Source: Homalodisca vitripennis (Eukaryota > Arthropoda > Insecta > Hemiptera > Cicadellidae). Taken from it: DNA of 64,000 bases. The DNA lies in assembly GCF_021130785.1 (NCBI RefSeq), contig NC_060213.1, positions 118,549,001-118,613,000 on the forward strand. Direction: 5' to 3'. The notes beneath the pieces were generated by a model. That model had not been told where the DNA came from and made no database searches. It worked only from the letters and a program-made list of their open reading frames with translations. A program made the translations under genes and the position numbers. Below, in pieces: positions 49,401 through 61,640 of the stretch (the first letter of the stretch is position 1; each line of letters opens with the position of its first letter).

Positions 49401-50401
49401 CTGGCTAGGTTATAAAGCGGCGAGCGGAGGTTGTGTCGGAGTCGTTGTGCGGCTATTTTGTAGAGTAGGCCGGGTAGAATTGTATGTAGATCGTCTAGGC
49501 TTAAGTGTTCTAGTTAGAGAACATATCTAATTATTAGGTCCTCATCAAAGCTGGTTGGTTTTGGATAGGGGGACTAGTGGCGGATTCTCTGGAAATGTGC
49601 CCTCTTCCGATCGCGACGACATCCTACTTTTTTCAACTGATTACAAGGAAACGCCAGTTGATATCTTTTGATGCCACTCTCTGATAAGCTTATTGGACTA
49701 TAAAAGTAGAGAGTGATAATTACGACCTTGCTTTTTGTGTCAAGGGTCGTTATTGCCTGTTCACTAAAATGACAACCTGCTTTCTAATAATTGGGTATCT
49801 TTAATGCAATATTGGCACTGCACTACTGATATAACTTGTAACTAATTAGCTTTCTTTAGCGTGGTTTTACTTTACATCTGCTTACAAAGAACATCAGCTG
49901 TAGATTCTGTAATTATTTCAAAGTCTCATTAGTTTGTATCACCACAGAGCACGGCAGTGGTAATTGCGTCTTTATCCAACTATACCAGCTACGAGGAACT
50001 CTCTGTTTGGACAACTCTCTCTTAATGTGTTTTATAATTGGTTTGGTATGGAGTGGTTTATATATTTTTTACATCAGATACAATATATATAAAGTTTTAT
50101 ACATCATTCTTACAAGTAGTTTTCAATTAATTATTATCTCAGCACTTTAAAAACAATATAGAAAACATACGACTAAAGTATAAATATGATTCTGATATAA
50201 ACTGTAATTATCGATTAATAAATGTAACTCTTTTCTAGCATAAACGCATTTTCATAACGTCACAAGATGTGTAATACAATTTTCGCAGGATGGAGCAACT
50301 GTAAACATCAGACTAACACGTATTACATTGTGAATTAAACGTACTCAACTTACATCATCATAATAAGAACACTAATTGATGAGCAGTAGTACATTATCGT
50401 A
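46451..50401. other. AT-rich interval, no recognised gene
   Basis: About 4 kb. Mostly AT-rich with no coding motifs. A GC-richer patch at about 49240-49620 includes GGTTATAAAGCGGCGAGCGG at about 49408, a TATA-like word followed by GC-rich sequence, with a 71-codon frame over it. It might be a promoter or a decayed LTR; there is no partner repeat in the window. Confidence 0.45.
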
Positions 50402-50796
50402 ATATGAAAACCACAGGGGAAGAACTTGGTAAGTCACATTTCGGTAATTTTTCAGGAGAGCATTTTTTAACTTTAAAAGTCATAAAACATTAAAAATATT
50501 GATATATTTAATTTTTGAACTATTTATTTAACAGCTTTATGTAGTTGTATGTTCTTATTTCACCTATAACTATAATTTTTTATTGATATATCCTAATTAT
50601 TTAACTTTTTCCAAATCACGTCCTGGACTTATCAAGTTTTTCCCCTTTAATTTAGATTTTCACTTTAGTATAGGTATGTAAATAAATAAAGCCGTTGTGT
50701 TTTTTTAATTATTTTTAATTTAAATGAGGATTAAACTAATATCATTGAAATGTATGTATTAGAATATTAAACTGTAGGCTACAATTAATCTTATCT

Positions 50797-52314
50797 TCAA
50801 GTTTTTTGAGGTAGGCTGTCAAAGTAGGCTTTAGCTTCCGGCCCACAAAACTGCTTCAGTGCTTTTATGTCGTTGAACTTCTCTTCAGATATTGGTAAAA
50901 GCCCTAAAAAACACATTCATAAATAATACGGTTATCTGAGGTTAACGCTTGTGTGTATTTATAAAATTGTTGTTATCCTAATGGTTAGTCTAACATCGAG
51001 TATGGATTCAAAATCATACAAATGCAGAACAACAAGATATTTGCTGGATAATACGTCATAATCATTGTCACGTAACTATCTTAAAATATTATTAATATCT
51101 CTTACCTTCATACGATATTTCTGGAAGAGGAAACTCTCCATTAGTAAGGTTGTTCATGAGTCGAGCCATTCGTTTCCTTTTCTCCTCTAGATCAAAGATT
51201 TCAGCTTGTTTTTTTGTTAAAGGAAACTGAAGTTTCGCTTTCCCTTTCTTTTGAACGGGGGGTTTCAATGGAAGTTGTCCAAGAAAGTTGTCTCTTATAA
51301 TAAACATCATTTTTTTTCAATATTCGGGCAAGGAAAGTTTCGGGCGAAGTCCATACTAATAGCTTCTTTTGTCTCATATTGCATTGCGGTATCCTTAGCT
51401 TTTTTCTTCCGGACATAAACAGTCTCTTGCTTTCTTAAATGCACCTCGTGGCTAACATCTAGGGCACGCTTTTCTTTCAAAAGCTTCTCTCTCACACCTT
51501 GATCTGTTTCATGTGACCCCAGTTTCAAATCTAAAGCCCGAGTCTCTGCTGTGTATTTGTCACAAGTTGAGCATGTGTCGGTTCTGGGGTATCGAAAGCT
51601 TATATTAAAGTCATTATTAAATATCGTTCTATAGCTTTCATAAGATACTGCATGCTCTGGATACTTTTGTTTGTACAGGTCAAACATTTTTTGAATAATT
51701 AGGCTCTCATCTAAATAAACTCTGTCTGATTTTTCTAAACTATAATGGCTGTTCCTACTTTTGAATGAACTAATGCGCTCCTTAACTACCGCAATAGTTT
51801 CATCTTTCAATTTCTTAGGTCTGTTTTGGTGAGTCCCTCTTAAATCTCTAGGCGACACCCCATTTTTTTTAATTTTTGAAACCAGAATCTCTACCTTTCC
51901 CCTGGTAATACCGTGTAAGGAAATAAATGCCTGTTTAAAAACTTGAATTTCCTCCACAACGCCTTCTTGCTTAATTCTTACACGATAACAAACTGAGCAG
52001 TCACGGAAGCTTCCTTCATTTTCATTTTTCCTCGGCCTCCGTCGTTGAATTGGGACTAATGAAATTAGGCCAGCCAAGTACATATTTACTTCATCATTAC
52101 TTTTCATATTGTTCATGTTGACAATAATGTCTTTTTTGCAATTTTCTGGTAGGGAGTCAAAACATGTTTTAGTACAAGAACAAGGTTCACCTGTTTCATG
52201 ACTTTGTAACTTCAGCTTCTTCTGTACATCTTTCACTCTCCAAAAACTCTTCCTTTTCTTACTACTTTTCATATCCATAACAGGATTATCCGAATCCTCA
52301 CAATCACTGGTCAT
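50797..52314 (-). pseudogene. Spliced transposon protein, internally deleted (DUF7869-like family)
   Basis: Minus-strand gene filling the transposon. From ATG 52314: an acidic/basic N terminus, a cysteine motif (CSCTKTCFDSLPENC), then RRRPRKNENEGSFRDCSVCYRV, KQAFISLHGITRGKVEIL and a YRTIFNNDFNISFRYPRTDT segment with CSTCDKY. It then reads AISMDFARNFPCPNIEKK and stops at 51307. A frameshift there exposes NDVYYKRQLSW in another frame. The large central domain that family members carry next is absent, and the frame resumes at 51310 as FLGQLPLKPPVQKKGKAKLQ. The coiled ARLMNNLTNGEFPLPEISYEG part then meets a consensus donor at 51105. A 202-bp intron (51105-50904, GTAAG to TTTTTAG) joins it in phase 1 to LLPISEEKFNDIKALKQF, ending at TGA 50799-50797. 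Assignment to the DUF7869-associated family is from memory of its motifs; biochemical function is not established. Confidence 0.72.
50904..51105 (-). other. Spliceosomal intron in the transposon gene
   Basis: Donor GTAAGAG at 51105 downward follows ...TATGAAG; acceptor TTTTTTAG ends at 50904. Removal restores an open frame across the junction (SYEG then LLPISEEKF). Without splicing the frame stops four codons later. Confidence 0.75.
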
Positions 52315-52729
52315 TATGTTTAATACACTTAAATCACAATCGAATAGTACACCACTATAATTGAGAGTACGTGTGAAATAAGGCCTACAAAATAACCTAT
52401 AAACAGCACATGTGTAAATCAGAGCTTAAAACATAACCTATAAACCAGAAGACAACACTGTTTTTCATTTCACAGATGGAGTAAATCAGGCTGGCCATCA
52501 CTACAAAGAATAATTTCTCTGGACTAGCCAAGCTCTTCCCCTGTATCACATGGACTTACCAAGTTTTTCCCCTGTACACTACATTTTCAAATGCTTGTTG
52601 CTGTGGACATAGCAACTTATTCCCCAATATGATTTTTCCCCAATAAAGTACTTAGTTGCTTCTATTGCATGGCAACAAAATAAAAAAAAACGAAAAAATG
52701 GACTTACCAAGCCCCTGTGGTCTTCATAT

Positions 52730-52938
52730 GATAATAATAAGATCACTTAATACCGAATATTAGTAGTGTAGGAAGACCAGAATTAGAAACGGTAATTGAA
52801 GAAGTAGCTGTTTATTCGAGTTCTCATTTACAATGTACTTAGTACATATAAACTAGAACATATAAATTGAGAGAATTTAACGCATTGAACAGTTTCTAGA
52901 TTTCAATTACTATACAAAGTCAAAGATATATTATACTG

Positions 52939-53029
<91 letters not shown>

Positions 53030-53034
53030 GTTAG
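52730..53034. repeat. Spacer with (AT)n/(AC)n microsatellite
   Basis: About 200 bp of plain AT-rich DNA, then AT repeats from 52942 to about 52990, about eight AC units, and a second AT run ending at 53028. Confidence 0.9.
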
Positions 53035-53395
53035 CCTTTGTGTAGATTTCTTTAAGATGGAATTGAGATGATAAAGTCGATGTAAGTTGAATTCAAAGGT
53101 CCCAAATGTCACTACACACCGTTCAAGAGTGATTCCATCTGCTGAATAGCTGTAAACGATGGAGCGCCTTTCTCGACCGAAGGTTACATGCACGTATTTA
53201 CATTTAAATCCTTTTGATTCTCCAAGCACCAAAGCACAATCTGATGAAGAGATCATTGAAGAATATTGTGGTCTTAAGGGAAATGGTCTTGATAGCGTAA
53301 GACAGTTTAATGTCGTCAGCATACATTAGAAATTCGTATTGAATCTTTTAAGCAATATGATTGATGAAAGGCAGGGTTTCGTTGAACTATTGAGC
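53035..53395 (-). pseudogene. Jockey-like reverse transcriptase fragment
   Basis: On the minus strand the box C motif MYADDIKL is readable at 53325-53303, preceded in frame by a decayed FINHIA. After a frame change the next segment reads CKYVHVTFGRERRSIVYSYS then ADGITLERCVVTFGTFEFNL and HRLYHLNSILKKS. This matches the post-catalytic region of Jockey-type non-LTR RTs (a GR-x-R-x-P-I-like, DG-x-x-LE pattern). Only about 120 codons survive; the AT microsatellite cuts off the 3' side. Inactive fragment. Confidence 0.78.
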
Positions 53396-54059
53396 ATCTG
53401 TTGCTTAAATATACCCGAATCGAAGCCAGAAGGGATTCACACATTCCATAGCTTTATAAATCTCTGCAAATACTGAGTTGTTTACCTAAAAAAGAGATCC
53501 GATTGCAGATCTCGAAACGTAATGTTAATGATTTTTTTCACTGAACGATGACAAATGTCCGAACAAATCCTGTTTCCTTCACAAATAAAACTTTTTGCAA
53601 ACTTTACTTATAAATTTAACAAATTTATGTACTGATAACGGCATACATGGCTTCAGTATGGAATATCTTGTTGGGAAGGGAGAGGGTTGATTTCAATTAT
53701 CTTACAAACGAAATTGGAAACATTCAAATACTAATATCAGAATCATTCTACATATAGGAAAGCGAAACAGTTCATTTCTTGTATTTTGCCACTTAAAAAT
53801 ATTACGTATACAAAATAATAGAGTGAGAATACCTCGCGGTACTTATCTATTCGTCTTTCCTGAGAACAGAGTCCTGTCATTCAGGAAACTGCAGGAACCA
53901 GTAGAGCACCAAGCATCCTCATCTTATTGAAAAGGATTTACTCTTTGTGAATCCAAAATAATTTGAGATGTAAGATAGTACTATTCACCTTATTAAGTAC
54001 GTTACAATTTCTTTGGTGGTTCTAAGCTCGTACCGCTCAGTATTTCAGTAGTATTTTGA
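53396..54059. other. Interval with a dispersed-repeat remnant
   Basis: No gene. The segment 53505-53590 (GAGATCCGATTGCAGATCTC then GAAACGTAATGTTAATG) resembles 18871-18990 and is likely the untranslated end of a non-LTR element. Confidence 0.5.
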
Positions 54060-54504
54060 TCTCATCATCATAAAATATACACGTGTGAATAAATTATTAG
54101 TCCTGTAATAACAATATTAGGATAATGTCAGTAAGAGCATGATAAATTTGTAAATGATATTCAGCTACTTTTCTCTATTTTCTGGAAATAATACATAAAT
54201 TAAACACATTAAATCACTTCCAATGGAAGTTGAATAAATAAACCATTTACTGACTTTTATGGCTTCTCGAACTGTTCAAAATTAGAGTCGATCCTGCTTG
54301 GGCTTCGATGATCCATGCTACGCAAAATCGCCTTCAATTGCAAATATTCATTAAAATCCGTTCCGTGGTTGCCTCAGAAACTATTCGACAAAAATCAGTC
54401 TATTTTAAGTATTTATGCATGTTTTAACGCAATTAATCTTATAAATTATAAATTAAATGAATACTATTGTTACAGAATTGTATTATATTTATCAGATAGT
54501 TCAA

Positions 54505-54690
54505 CAACCTCTCGAACCAATCCGTGAATTTGTTACTGACGCAAATGCAATTGGCTTGGCTGACCAAAAACCAATCAAATCAACCGAAGCCAGCTGCTTC
54601 CTTGCATCGGTCCTGATGAGCAAATCTGCTGCACTCGCTTTGGAAAAGTTTCATACTGCGTAACGCTAAGCAGGTCAAAATTATTACAAA
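54505..54690 (+). other. Conserved block 2 of the duplication
   Basis: Matches 28650-28830 (CTCTCGAACCAATNCNTGA, TTGGCTGACCA, CCAGCTGCTTCCTTG, CATACTGCGTAACGCTAAGC). Copy B is open for 68 codons from 54457, but copy A has stops and indels in that frame, so coding is doubtful. The minus strand has several ATTGG (CCAAT-box) words, compatible with a promoter. Confidence 0.4.
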
Positions 54691-55859
54691 GCAAACCACT
54701 CACTATCAACCATTGTAATTGTTTTATAATTTCATTTTTAATATAAACACCATGTATAGAAAAACATTTATAATTTAATATTTGAAATAAGAAATATTAG
54801 AATTCATAATTGTGTTATAAGTTTATCATCCACGTTACAACATAGAGCAATATATTTGTATGATATTTTAAATCAGGATCTGAGTTATATTACACTTTTA
54901 GCCTTATTATAGCTGTTACAGCATTTATTAATTAATAAAAAATAAGCATCCCCACTTGTTTGTAACTAGAGTTGTAACAAAATTGAGGGCGTAAATGAAC
55001 CTACATTATATTCAAATATATGGTACTATACTTGTCAATATTTCCAAAATTCACATTTTTTAAATCCTCGCTACATATTTCAAGTCGAACTTCACATCGT
55101 CATGTGTATAAAACACTTAAGTATAATTTTACCACGGAGTAAGAAATGTTATAGGCGTGGTGACAGGAACATGGTGGGTATGCAAACAATACTTATGTAA
55201 ATACCCTTATGTGTCGGGATTGTCGGACAAAATTATACGAGTGAGCAGAAAACACCGCACACAACAGCCGCGTTTAGAACTTATAAACACTGTTAGTCAA
55301 AGTGTTGTGAATCCCAAACGATCAAATGACAGAAAACATTAAATGTGTGAATTAAAAATTACATCACGAAGACAATATTTGTAACATAAACTATGCTTTC
55401 TGTGACGCTTAAAAAATAAATATGAAGACCCAAGTTTTATTGTATTTTCTGTGAATTAGCTGATATAACATTAGTTGTAGTTGGGTCTTTTTAACTACTA
55501 ATTTTAAAAACGAATTAGTTAGAACCTAAATATTATAAACATTAAAATACACCATAGTCCATACACTTCTAACTCCATATTAACCATAAATAGTAAAATT
55601 TAAATAACAAACCCTATAGTGTACTAATATTTTTATTTTGCGATACACTGTTTATTCTTTAAATATCAGCTATTTTAGAATTAGCTTGATTATGCCTACC
55701 CTATTTGTTTTATTTTTATGGAGCAAAAGCTATTAAACTATGACGTTTTAATAATACGTTGAATATAATGTGCAAATATTAAATTATAATTATTATAAAA
55801 CGTAGGAAATATTGATTTATACATGTTTTTTAAATGTGTACTAAGGGTCAGACTATGGA

Positions 55860-56045
55860 CGGGTAGACCTGTAGCCGTATAGTAGAGATAACACTGCTCT
55901 ATAGCCAATATTTCATTACACGATACCAGACTACAGTAGAGTGCAGTTGTGTTTATTTTGGCGTAAAACTGTTTTATTACTCCATCGACTGATATGTTGA
56001 ATTGATACCAAAGTGTTTTATACGTGGATTTCGTTCCGATCATAC
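55860..56045 (-). other. Conserved block 3, copy B (possible exon)
   Basis: Inside a 104-codon minus-strand frame starting ATG 56052. The portion FNISVDGVIKQFYAKINTTA through EQCYLYYTATGLPVH aligns without gaps to copy A. The remainder of the frame does not align. I recognise no domain; the start and end of any exon are unknown. Confidence 0.4.
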
Positions 56046-59000
56046 TGTTCATTTATGTTTATATCCTGGGAAATTTGATATTTTGCTTATGCTATCAATA
56101 CAAAATGTTTGAACTGTAATCTCGATAACTGTATATACCGGTTGTCAGTGCAGTTAAAACCTATACTAAGGGTGTTTAATAAATCTCCAACCAAGTACGA
56201 GAGGACCAATCAATCAATTAATCAAGACCAGAGCATTCAATCTTAGAGTAGAGAAGTGAACTGACGGTTCTGACAAAAATCTACTTTTGAGAACAGAAAT
56301 TTTTCATGAATTTTATGTATAGTATAGGGATAGATAATCTTTTTTAGATTTTTTTTTCTAGACAAATTCTAGATTTTTTCAAACGCAAACACATGCAATT
56401 TTATAAATAATTTAAAAGTCTTTGTATCCAAAACATTTGTATGAAAATAACTTAAAGAGCTCTTTTGTTTAAAAATTATGGCATAAATACTTTACAATTT
56501 AAACAAATTTGTGTAGTTACGAAAATTAAAATAATGTCCCTTTTTGACTTCACAATAAACTCAGAGTTTTTTAGTTATCCAACATGATATTTTCGCATTA
56601 ATAATTAAAACGGACTAATCCCAAATCTCAAAAGATTCAAATAAAACATTACATCATTTTGTTGTTTTTATAATAGAAACAAATTTTCTTATCTCAAATA
56701 ATACTCGATATTAGAGACCCGAATAATGTTTTAGACAAGCTCTCAAAGCACGTCGGAACAACCGAAGTTTCTACTCGTGACAGCAATGGACTTTGAGATC
56801 AACTATAAAACATCGCAGTTAACTCTTTACCTAGTTTACTCTAGACAGCTGCCACAAACATCTTCTAAATCTATTAATATAGGTACGTACTTTAGACCAT
56901 CATGTACAGCTCCTAGTTAACTTAGAGTTTTAGCAAAGAATTGATAAGAAGATCAAGCACTTTTAACCAGACTTTTAACAACATAATTGAAACAGAAACA
57001 TTTTTAGCACATATCTTGCCAGATAACACCTCATAAAAATTTATTACAATCTTGTCTTGAAGGAATTGAAACAAAGCGTCATATAGAAACAATATAGACA
57101 TGATTATTGACTGAAAGAATTAACTGTGTACTGTGGATAGTCATCTTGCTCCCTTAAATTTAGCGGAAAGAAACCAAAATTATTACAGGTGGAGTTAATT
57201 ACAAAGTTATTACAAAACGGAAAAACTTTCTATGTATTGCATTACAAATTATCTCTAATCACATGAGATAGAAATTTTGAATATGAAGTAGGGGAAATGA
57301 GTTCAGTAATTCGCTTCAGATAACTGTAATTTCTATTTATTTTTATTTATTTATTTAAAAAAATTATGATTATAATTCTGTCTATAACTCAATAAATAAA
57401 TTTAAGAGTCTTGATCGTCTTGTATTTATAAATAACCAAACTATTATTATACAAAACAACCTTAACTTTAATAAACGGATGTAATTAATTAAATGAATTA
57501 TATTGCTATTAAATATAAATAAAGAATTTAAAAATGAACGTTCTTAAGTAATAAAACTGTATTATTTCAAAACTATGAAATTATGTGTAATGTGTTTTTC
57601 TTGTAATTTTATTACTTTTTAGTAAGAAAATAACTTAGTATATGTCAAAAGCGTTACATTAAGATGTTTTATTTTATTTTGTAAACTTCTTTTTATAATT
57701 TTTCCTAAATAAATTCTTTAATAGCATCTTGGCCCGATGTGCCTCGTACCATGCAGACACGGGCCTAGAACCTTCTCTGGGGGAATGGCTGTTAAATTGA
57801 TTGAATATCAGTAAATTATATTTAGGATATTGTCTTATGAATCATTTGTGAGGATTTTTTTATTTACATTTATTTTATTATATAATTATCTATGGTTAAT
57901 TATTTAGGGTTACGTTTAATAGAAGACTATTTATTAATATCCACACATGTCCAACCGAACTTAGGTCTTTAAGCTTAGTTGAAGCTTCAACAAATATAAA
58001 ATATCATTCAATTAATTATAACTTGCATGTAAATGAAGAAAGGAGGTTTAGATTCAAAAGATATAAACTCATCTTGCTTTAACAAATAGTGCCTTCCGGC
58101 TGAAAGACATGAATTGTTATTACACCATTTAACTTTATTAGCTTGTTACACCGCAAGATGGCGATACGGTTTACTACAGAACGCGATAAACCGCGATTAT
58201 CTTGAGCCACATAGTTGCCTGTTTGTTCTGATTCTTTCCTGCTCCTGCGCAAACGGCGTTTTATACATCGTTAGCGACGTAAATGGAATGGAATATGAAG
58301 AAATGCAGAGTGTCAATTTAGTCTAGAACCGTCCTCCCAACTGTCGAACGATTACATGTTAAAATATACCACTTTTAGTTTATCAAAGCTATACTAAAAA
58401 ATGCACATTTTCAAACGACTTTCTGGTCTTCGTCATGTAAGGGAATGTCTTGAAGATGTACTTAATTATACAAGCACAGGTCAAAATCAAAACAGGTCAA
58501 AAGTGTTTTCTTAGTGGAAAAAACGTAGCAAATCGGATCTCAAAAGCTTAAGCCGCGTCCAGACTTGTTGTACACTTACGTACTCATGTGTACTACCCAT
58601 TACAAGAACTCGTTATCTTTTAAATACTGATAAAATAAAGAAACTTCACAATTGCGTTCTGTTTTATTCGTGTTTAAACGAATTATTCTTTTAGGACTTT
58701 GACTATGAGTGCTGTAGTAAGTGAAATTTAACAGAAAATGCACTAATAACCTTTGTTGTCAGCATCATATAACTTGCAGTCCCTGCAACAACCGGATGAT
58801 GAGTTGTTCGTGACGTAATATAAAACCAGGGATGATGAAAGCAACCGACGGGAGATTTGACTCTTTAAACGGTAATTTCTGTTATAGGCATTGATCTATC
58901 GCCAAATTACAAAGCACTTTTCACTTAAAAACAAATAAAGTAATTATATTACTAGTTAAAAAGGCTTATTTAATTAATAAAAACTCATAAAGAATTTACC

Positions 59001-59263
59001 CAATGAAAGGAAACAACAAAGCTTTACCGCCAAACAATCTTCAAGTAATTTCACGAAGCACTCTCGCCAGGCACATCCCAAGAAACAGAAAAACAGTTGC
59101 TGTCGGTCAGTACTCCTTCAATGTTTAGTTTAGCTGTAAGCAGACAGCGATAGTCATCATTGCATTGCCCTGACCTATAACGGCAAACTCGACAGCTATA
59201 ATAACTCCTACTATTTTATAATGTTGTTGGTGGTATATCTACTCTTAGTCGTTATAGGAACGT

Positions 59264-59520
59264 CAGGTCTCGCGTTTAGTACTCCTGTATAACATAGCAG
59301 ATCTTTGATTGTGAATCCCATAAACAGGCGGGTAAAAGGCCAAAACTTACCAAGAACTTTAGACTAAGTCTCGCGCTAAGTACTCGTGTATAACATACCA
59401 GATCCGTGATCTTGAATCACCTAAGCAGGCGGATGTAAGGCCCAAACTCACCAAGAACTTTAGACTGCCTCGCGCTAAGTACTTCTGTATAAAATAGCAG
59501 ATCTGTGACCGTGAATCAAT
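59264..59520 (+). repeat. Triplication of a ~100-bp unit
   Basis: Three units, the last one partial, begin near 59266, 59367 and 59466 with TCTCGCGTTTAGTACTC or CTCGCGCTAAGTACT. They continue with TGTATAACATAGCAGATC and end with ACCAAGAACTTTAGACT. Identity is about 80-85% by eye. Confidence 0.85.
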
Positions 59521-59814
59521 CATCCAGTTTAGTTTGTAGACCTTTTTTTAATTTCAGATTCTAATTCATTCCTAAGATTCGTCGATGATGCTATATGTCT
59601 GGTCCATATCTCTGTATGTCATTGAATTATGAAATTGACACGTATATTTGTTATTCTAAAAACATTACAACCCAAAACTGAGAACTGTATATTTTATAAC
59701 AGTTTCCTCAATAGCTCAATCCGACAAAATTTCCAGTAAAACCAAAATTATTCTTAGATACCAAGCTAAATTGATAGAGCCAGGCCCAACGTAATTTTGT
59801 TTAAAATTGCCTTA

Positions 59815-59985
59815 TGAAATTTTCCATGATCTTTTGTTCCGGATTACATAAATGGTAATGGCTAACATAAGAGCAGCTCGGCACCCCTCAGGGTCGATGC
59901 TTGGGTACTGTTATGGTTATGGCCGTAACGCCTCCGAAACTGCTTCATGGTTACGGACATATTACAGTTTAATATCTAACAAAGT
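59815..59985 (+). other. Conserved block 6, copy B
   Basis: Partner of 33110-33275 at about 91% identity in an otherwise strongly diverged duplication. It can encode MVMANIRAARHPSGSMLGYC, continuing to a 68-codon frame ending at 60058. Confidence 0.5.
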
Positions 59986-61199
59986 CTCAAATAGTGAAAT
60001 GAAACAAAGAGAATGTTTGGAACAAAATAAAATGAAAATAAGTAATTTTATAAATTAGGCCAACGTAAGAATTGCGTAGTTCGCGTAGACTATGATTTAT
60101 TTTGATAGTGGAGTAAAAATATATTGGAAGATAGGTGGACTGGACCCGTTTGATAATATTTGTTTACCATTGGAAGATTTACATGTTTAAGTAACAGAGA
60201 AACAGAAAAATATTTTAATTTAACTGTTGAAAATATGAACAAAACTTTTTGAAATGAAGTGAGGCAAATAATATAAGATCAGCTGCAATAACGTTAATAA
60301 AATATGTGCGTAAATATGATTAAAAGCACATAACGTGCTACCAAGTAAATAGAAATGGTTGCTTAACAATTTTCTCACTTAGCATTAATATGAACCACTT
60401 ACGATATTTGAAATTGAACAAAAGAATAAAATAAATTAACGTAATCATATACTTTTATTAGTATGTAATGTTTAAAATCATCGGCTTTTATTTTAAATAT
60501 TAGTGTGAGACAATAAAGTAGACAAGTTGCATATACATGAAAGATATATATTGTGAGAACAAGAAAAATAATTTGCAATAAAACTCATAAAGCTTAGCTA
60601 TGTCTTCTGGTTTGTGGACCTGGAATGTAAGTTGTATAACATTTCTAACATCAAATGTAGGTCCTTTGTCTAATAGAATGTTATAAATTTGTACAAAAAA
60701 GTGCTTTTAATTCACTAAAAAAAATATTTATATCGTATTTTTATGTGTCACATATGTACATATATCGTATGTATGTGTGTCATTATGAATATATTCAAAT
60801 CAATGTATTTTGATGACAAAGGGTTAATTTCCCAGTATACTCTGTATAAATAATATAGTCAGAATCAGTACTAGTGCAGCAGTGTTCTAAATTTCAACCA
60901 ATGATTTAATTTCTATATTGCTACATCTTTTTATTGCATCATACTTAAAATTAACAGTTTTATATACAAAGAATTACAGGTTTAGTTCACTAATAACTAA
61001 TGGTCCAGACATAAAGATAGTACATAAATATTTTACAGTGTTAAATATAATCATGTGCGGAAATTATACCATTAACTCAGGGATATAACTCAGCACAATT
61101 GCAGCTTGCATTATTATCCAAGTCATGAAATCAAATTGCAGATCATAAATCAGTGTACTTCATGTTGCGTGACGTTGTGTATTAGCCCAAACATTCTAC

Positions 61200-61640
61200 T
61201 TTAGTTTCAAACATGTGGCACAAACTCGGTGAAGGTAACCTGCAAGGATAGTTTGTAAAGCAGTCAAGGTAAGAGCTGCTGAGCACCGCTGTGTGTTAAG
61301 AGAAACAACAATGAGAGATTATGTAATGGACGTGGTAGTACTACTGAGCATTGCCGTAGTCTTATCGTGTGGTCCCGAAGATACTCCTTAAGATACAAGC
61401 ATGTAGCAATGTCTCAATGAAGATAAACTGCTTTGTGAATTTGTGAAGGAGACAGGGAAAGATCTGCTCAGAACCGCTGTGGTCTAAGCGCGTGGGTCCA
61501 AAAATACTCCTAAGATCCAGCCATGTGACAAGATTGCAGTGAAAAAAACTGCATTGTGATTTTAAGAAGGAAACATGGATAGTGTTGGCCAGCACCGCCA
61601 TATGTTAGGTTGCGTGAGTCCGAACACAAAAGGCTTCGTT
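61200..61640 (+). repeat. Degenerate ~120-bp repeat, 3-4 units
   Basis: Variants of CTGCTGAGCACCGCTGTGTG followed by TAAG recur near 61276, 61340, 61463 and 61588. The last three are followed by a GTG-GTCC/GTCCGA word and AATACTCCTAAGATCCAG-like sequence. Spacing between the later units is about 121-122 bp. Old, diverged array. Confidence 0.65.

Larger units (their letters stand above)
50402..52729 (-). mobile_element. DNA transposon with TIRs, spliced gene and subterminal motifs
   Basis: The left end at 50402 reads ATATGAAAACCACAGGGG then AAGAACTTGGTAAGTC. The right end, reverse-complemented from 52729, reads ATATGAAGACCACAGGGG then CTTGGTAAGTC, lacking five bases. The motif GGACTTACCAAG, a T-rich pentamer, then CCCCTGT recurs inside: 50625-50648, 52521-52544 and 52552-52575, besides the two termini. 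Between them lies a minus-strand gene of an uncharacterised, repeat-associated insect family, with a clear intron. Its central catalytic part appears deleted, so this is a non-autonomous derivative. No clear TSD was found. Confidence 0.8.
54060..60960 (+). repeat. Segmental duplication, copy B
   Basis: Collinear, same-orientation partner of 28200-34370 about 26 kb upstream. It is about 0.7 kb longer. The main extra sequence is roughly 56100-57700, where copy A has only about 0.4 kb. Conserved blocks are 54285-54420, 54505-54690, 55860-56045, 57720-57900, 58190-58385, 59815-59985, 60510-60670 and 60828-60945. No recognisable protein domain is encoded. A local triplication (59264-59520) lies inside this copy only. 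Confidence 0.8.

Noticed and set aside
52903..53322. 139-codon minus-strand frame as a novel protein
   Set aside because: Its first part is a frameshifted Jockey-type RT fragment and its end is microsatellite.
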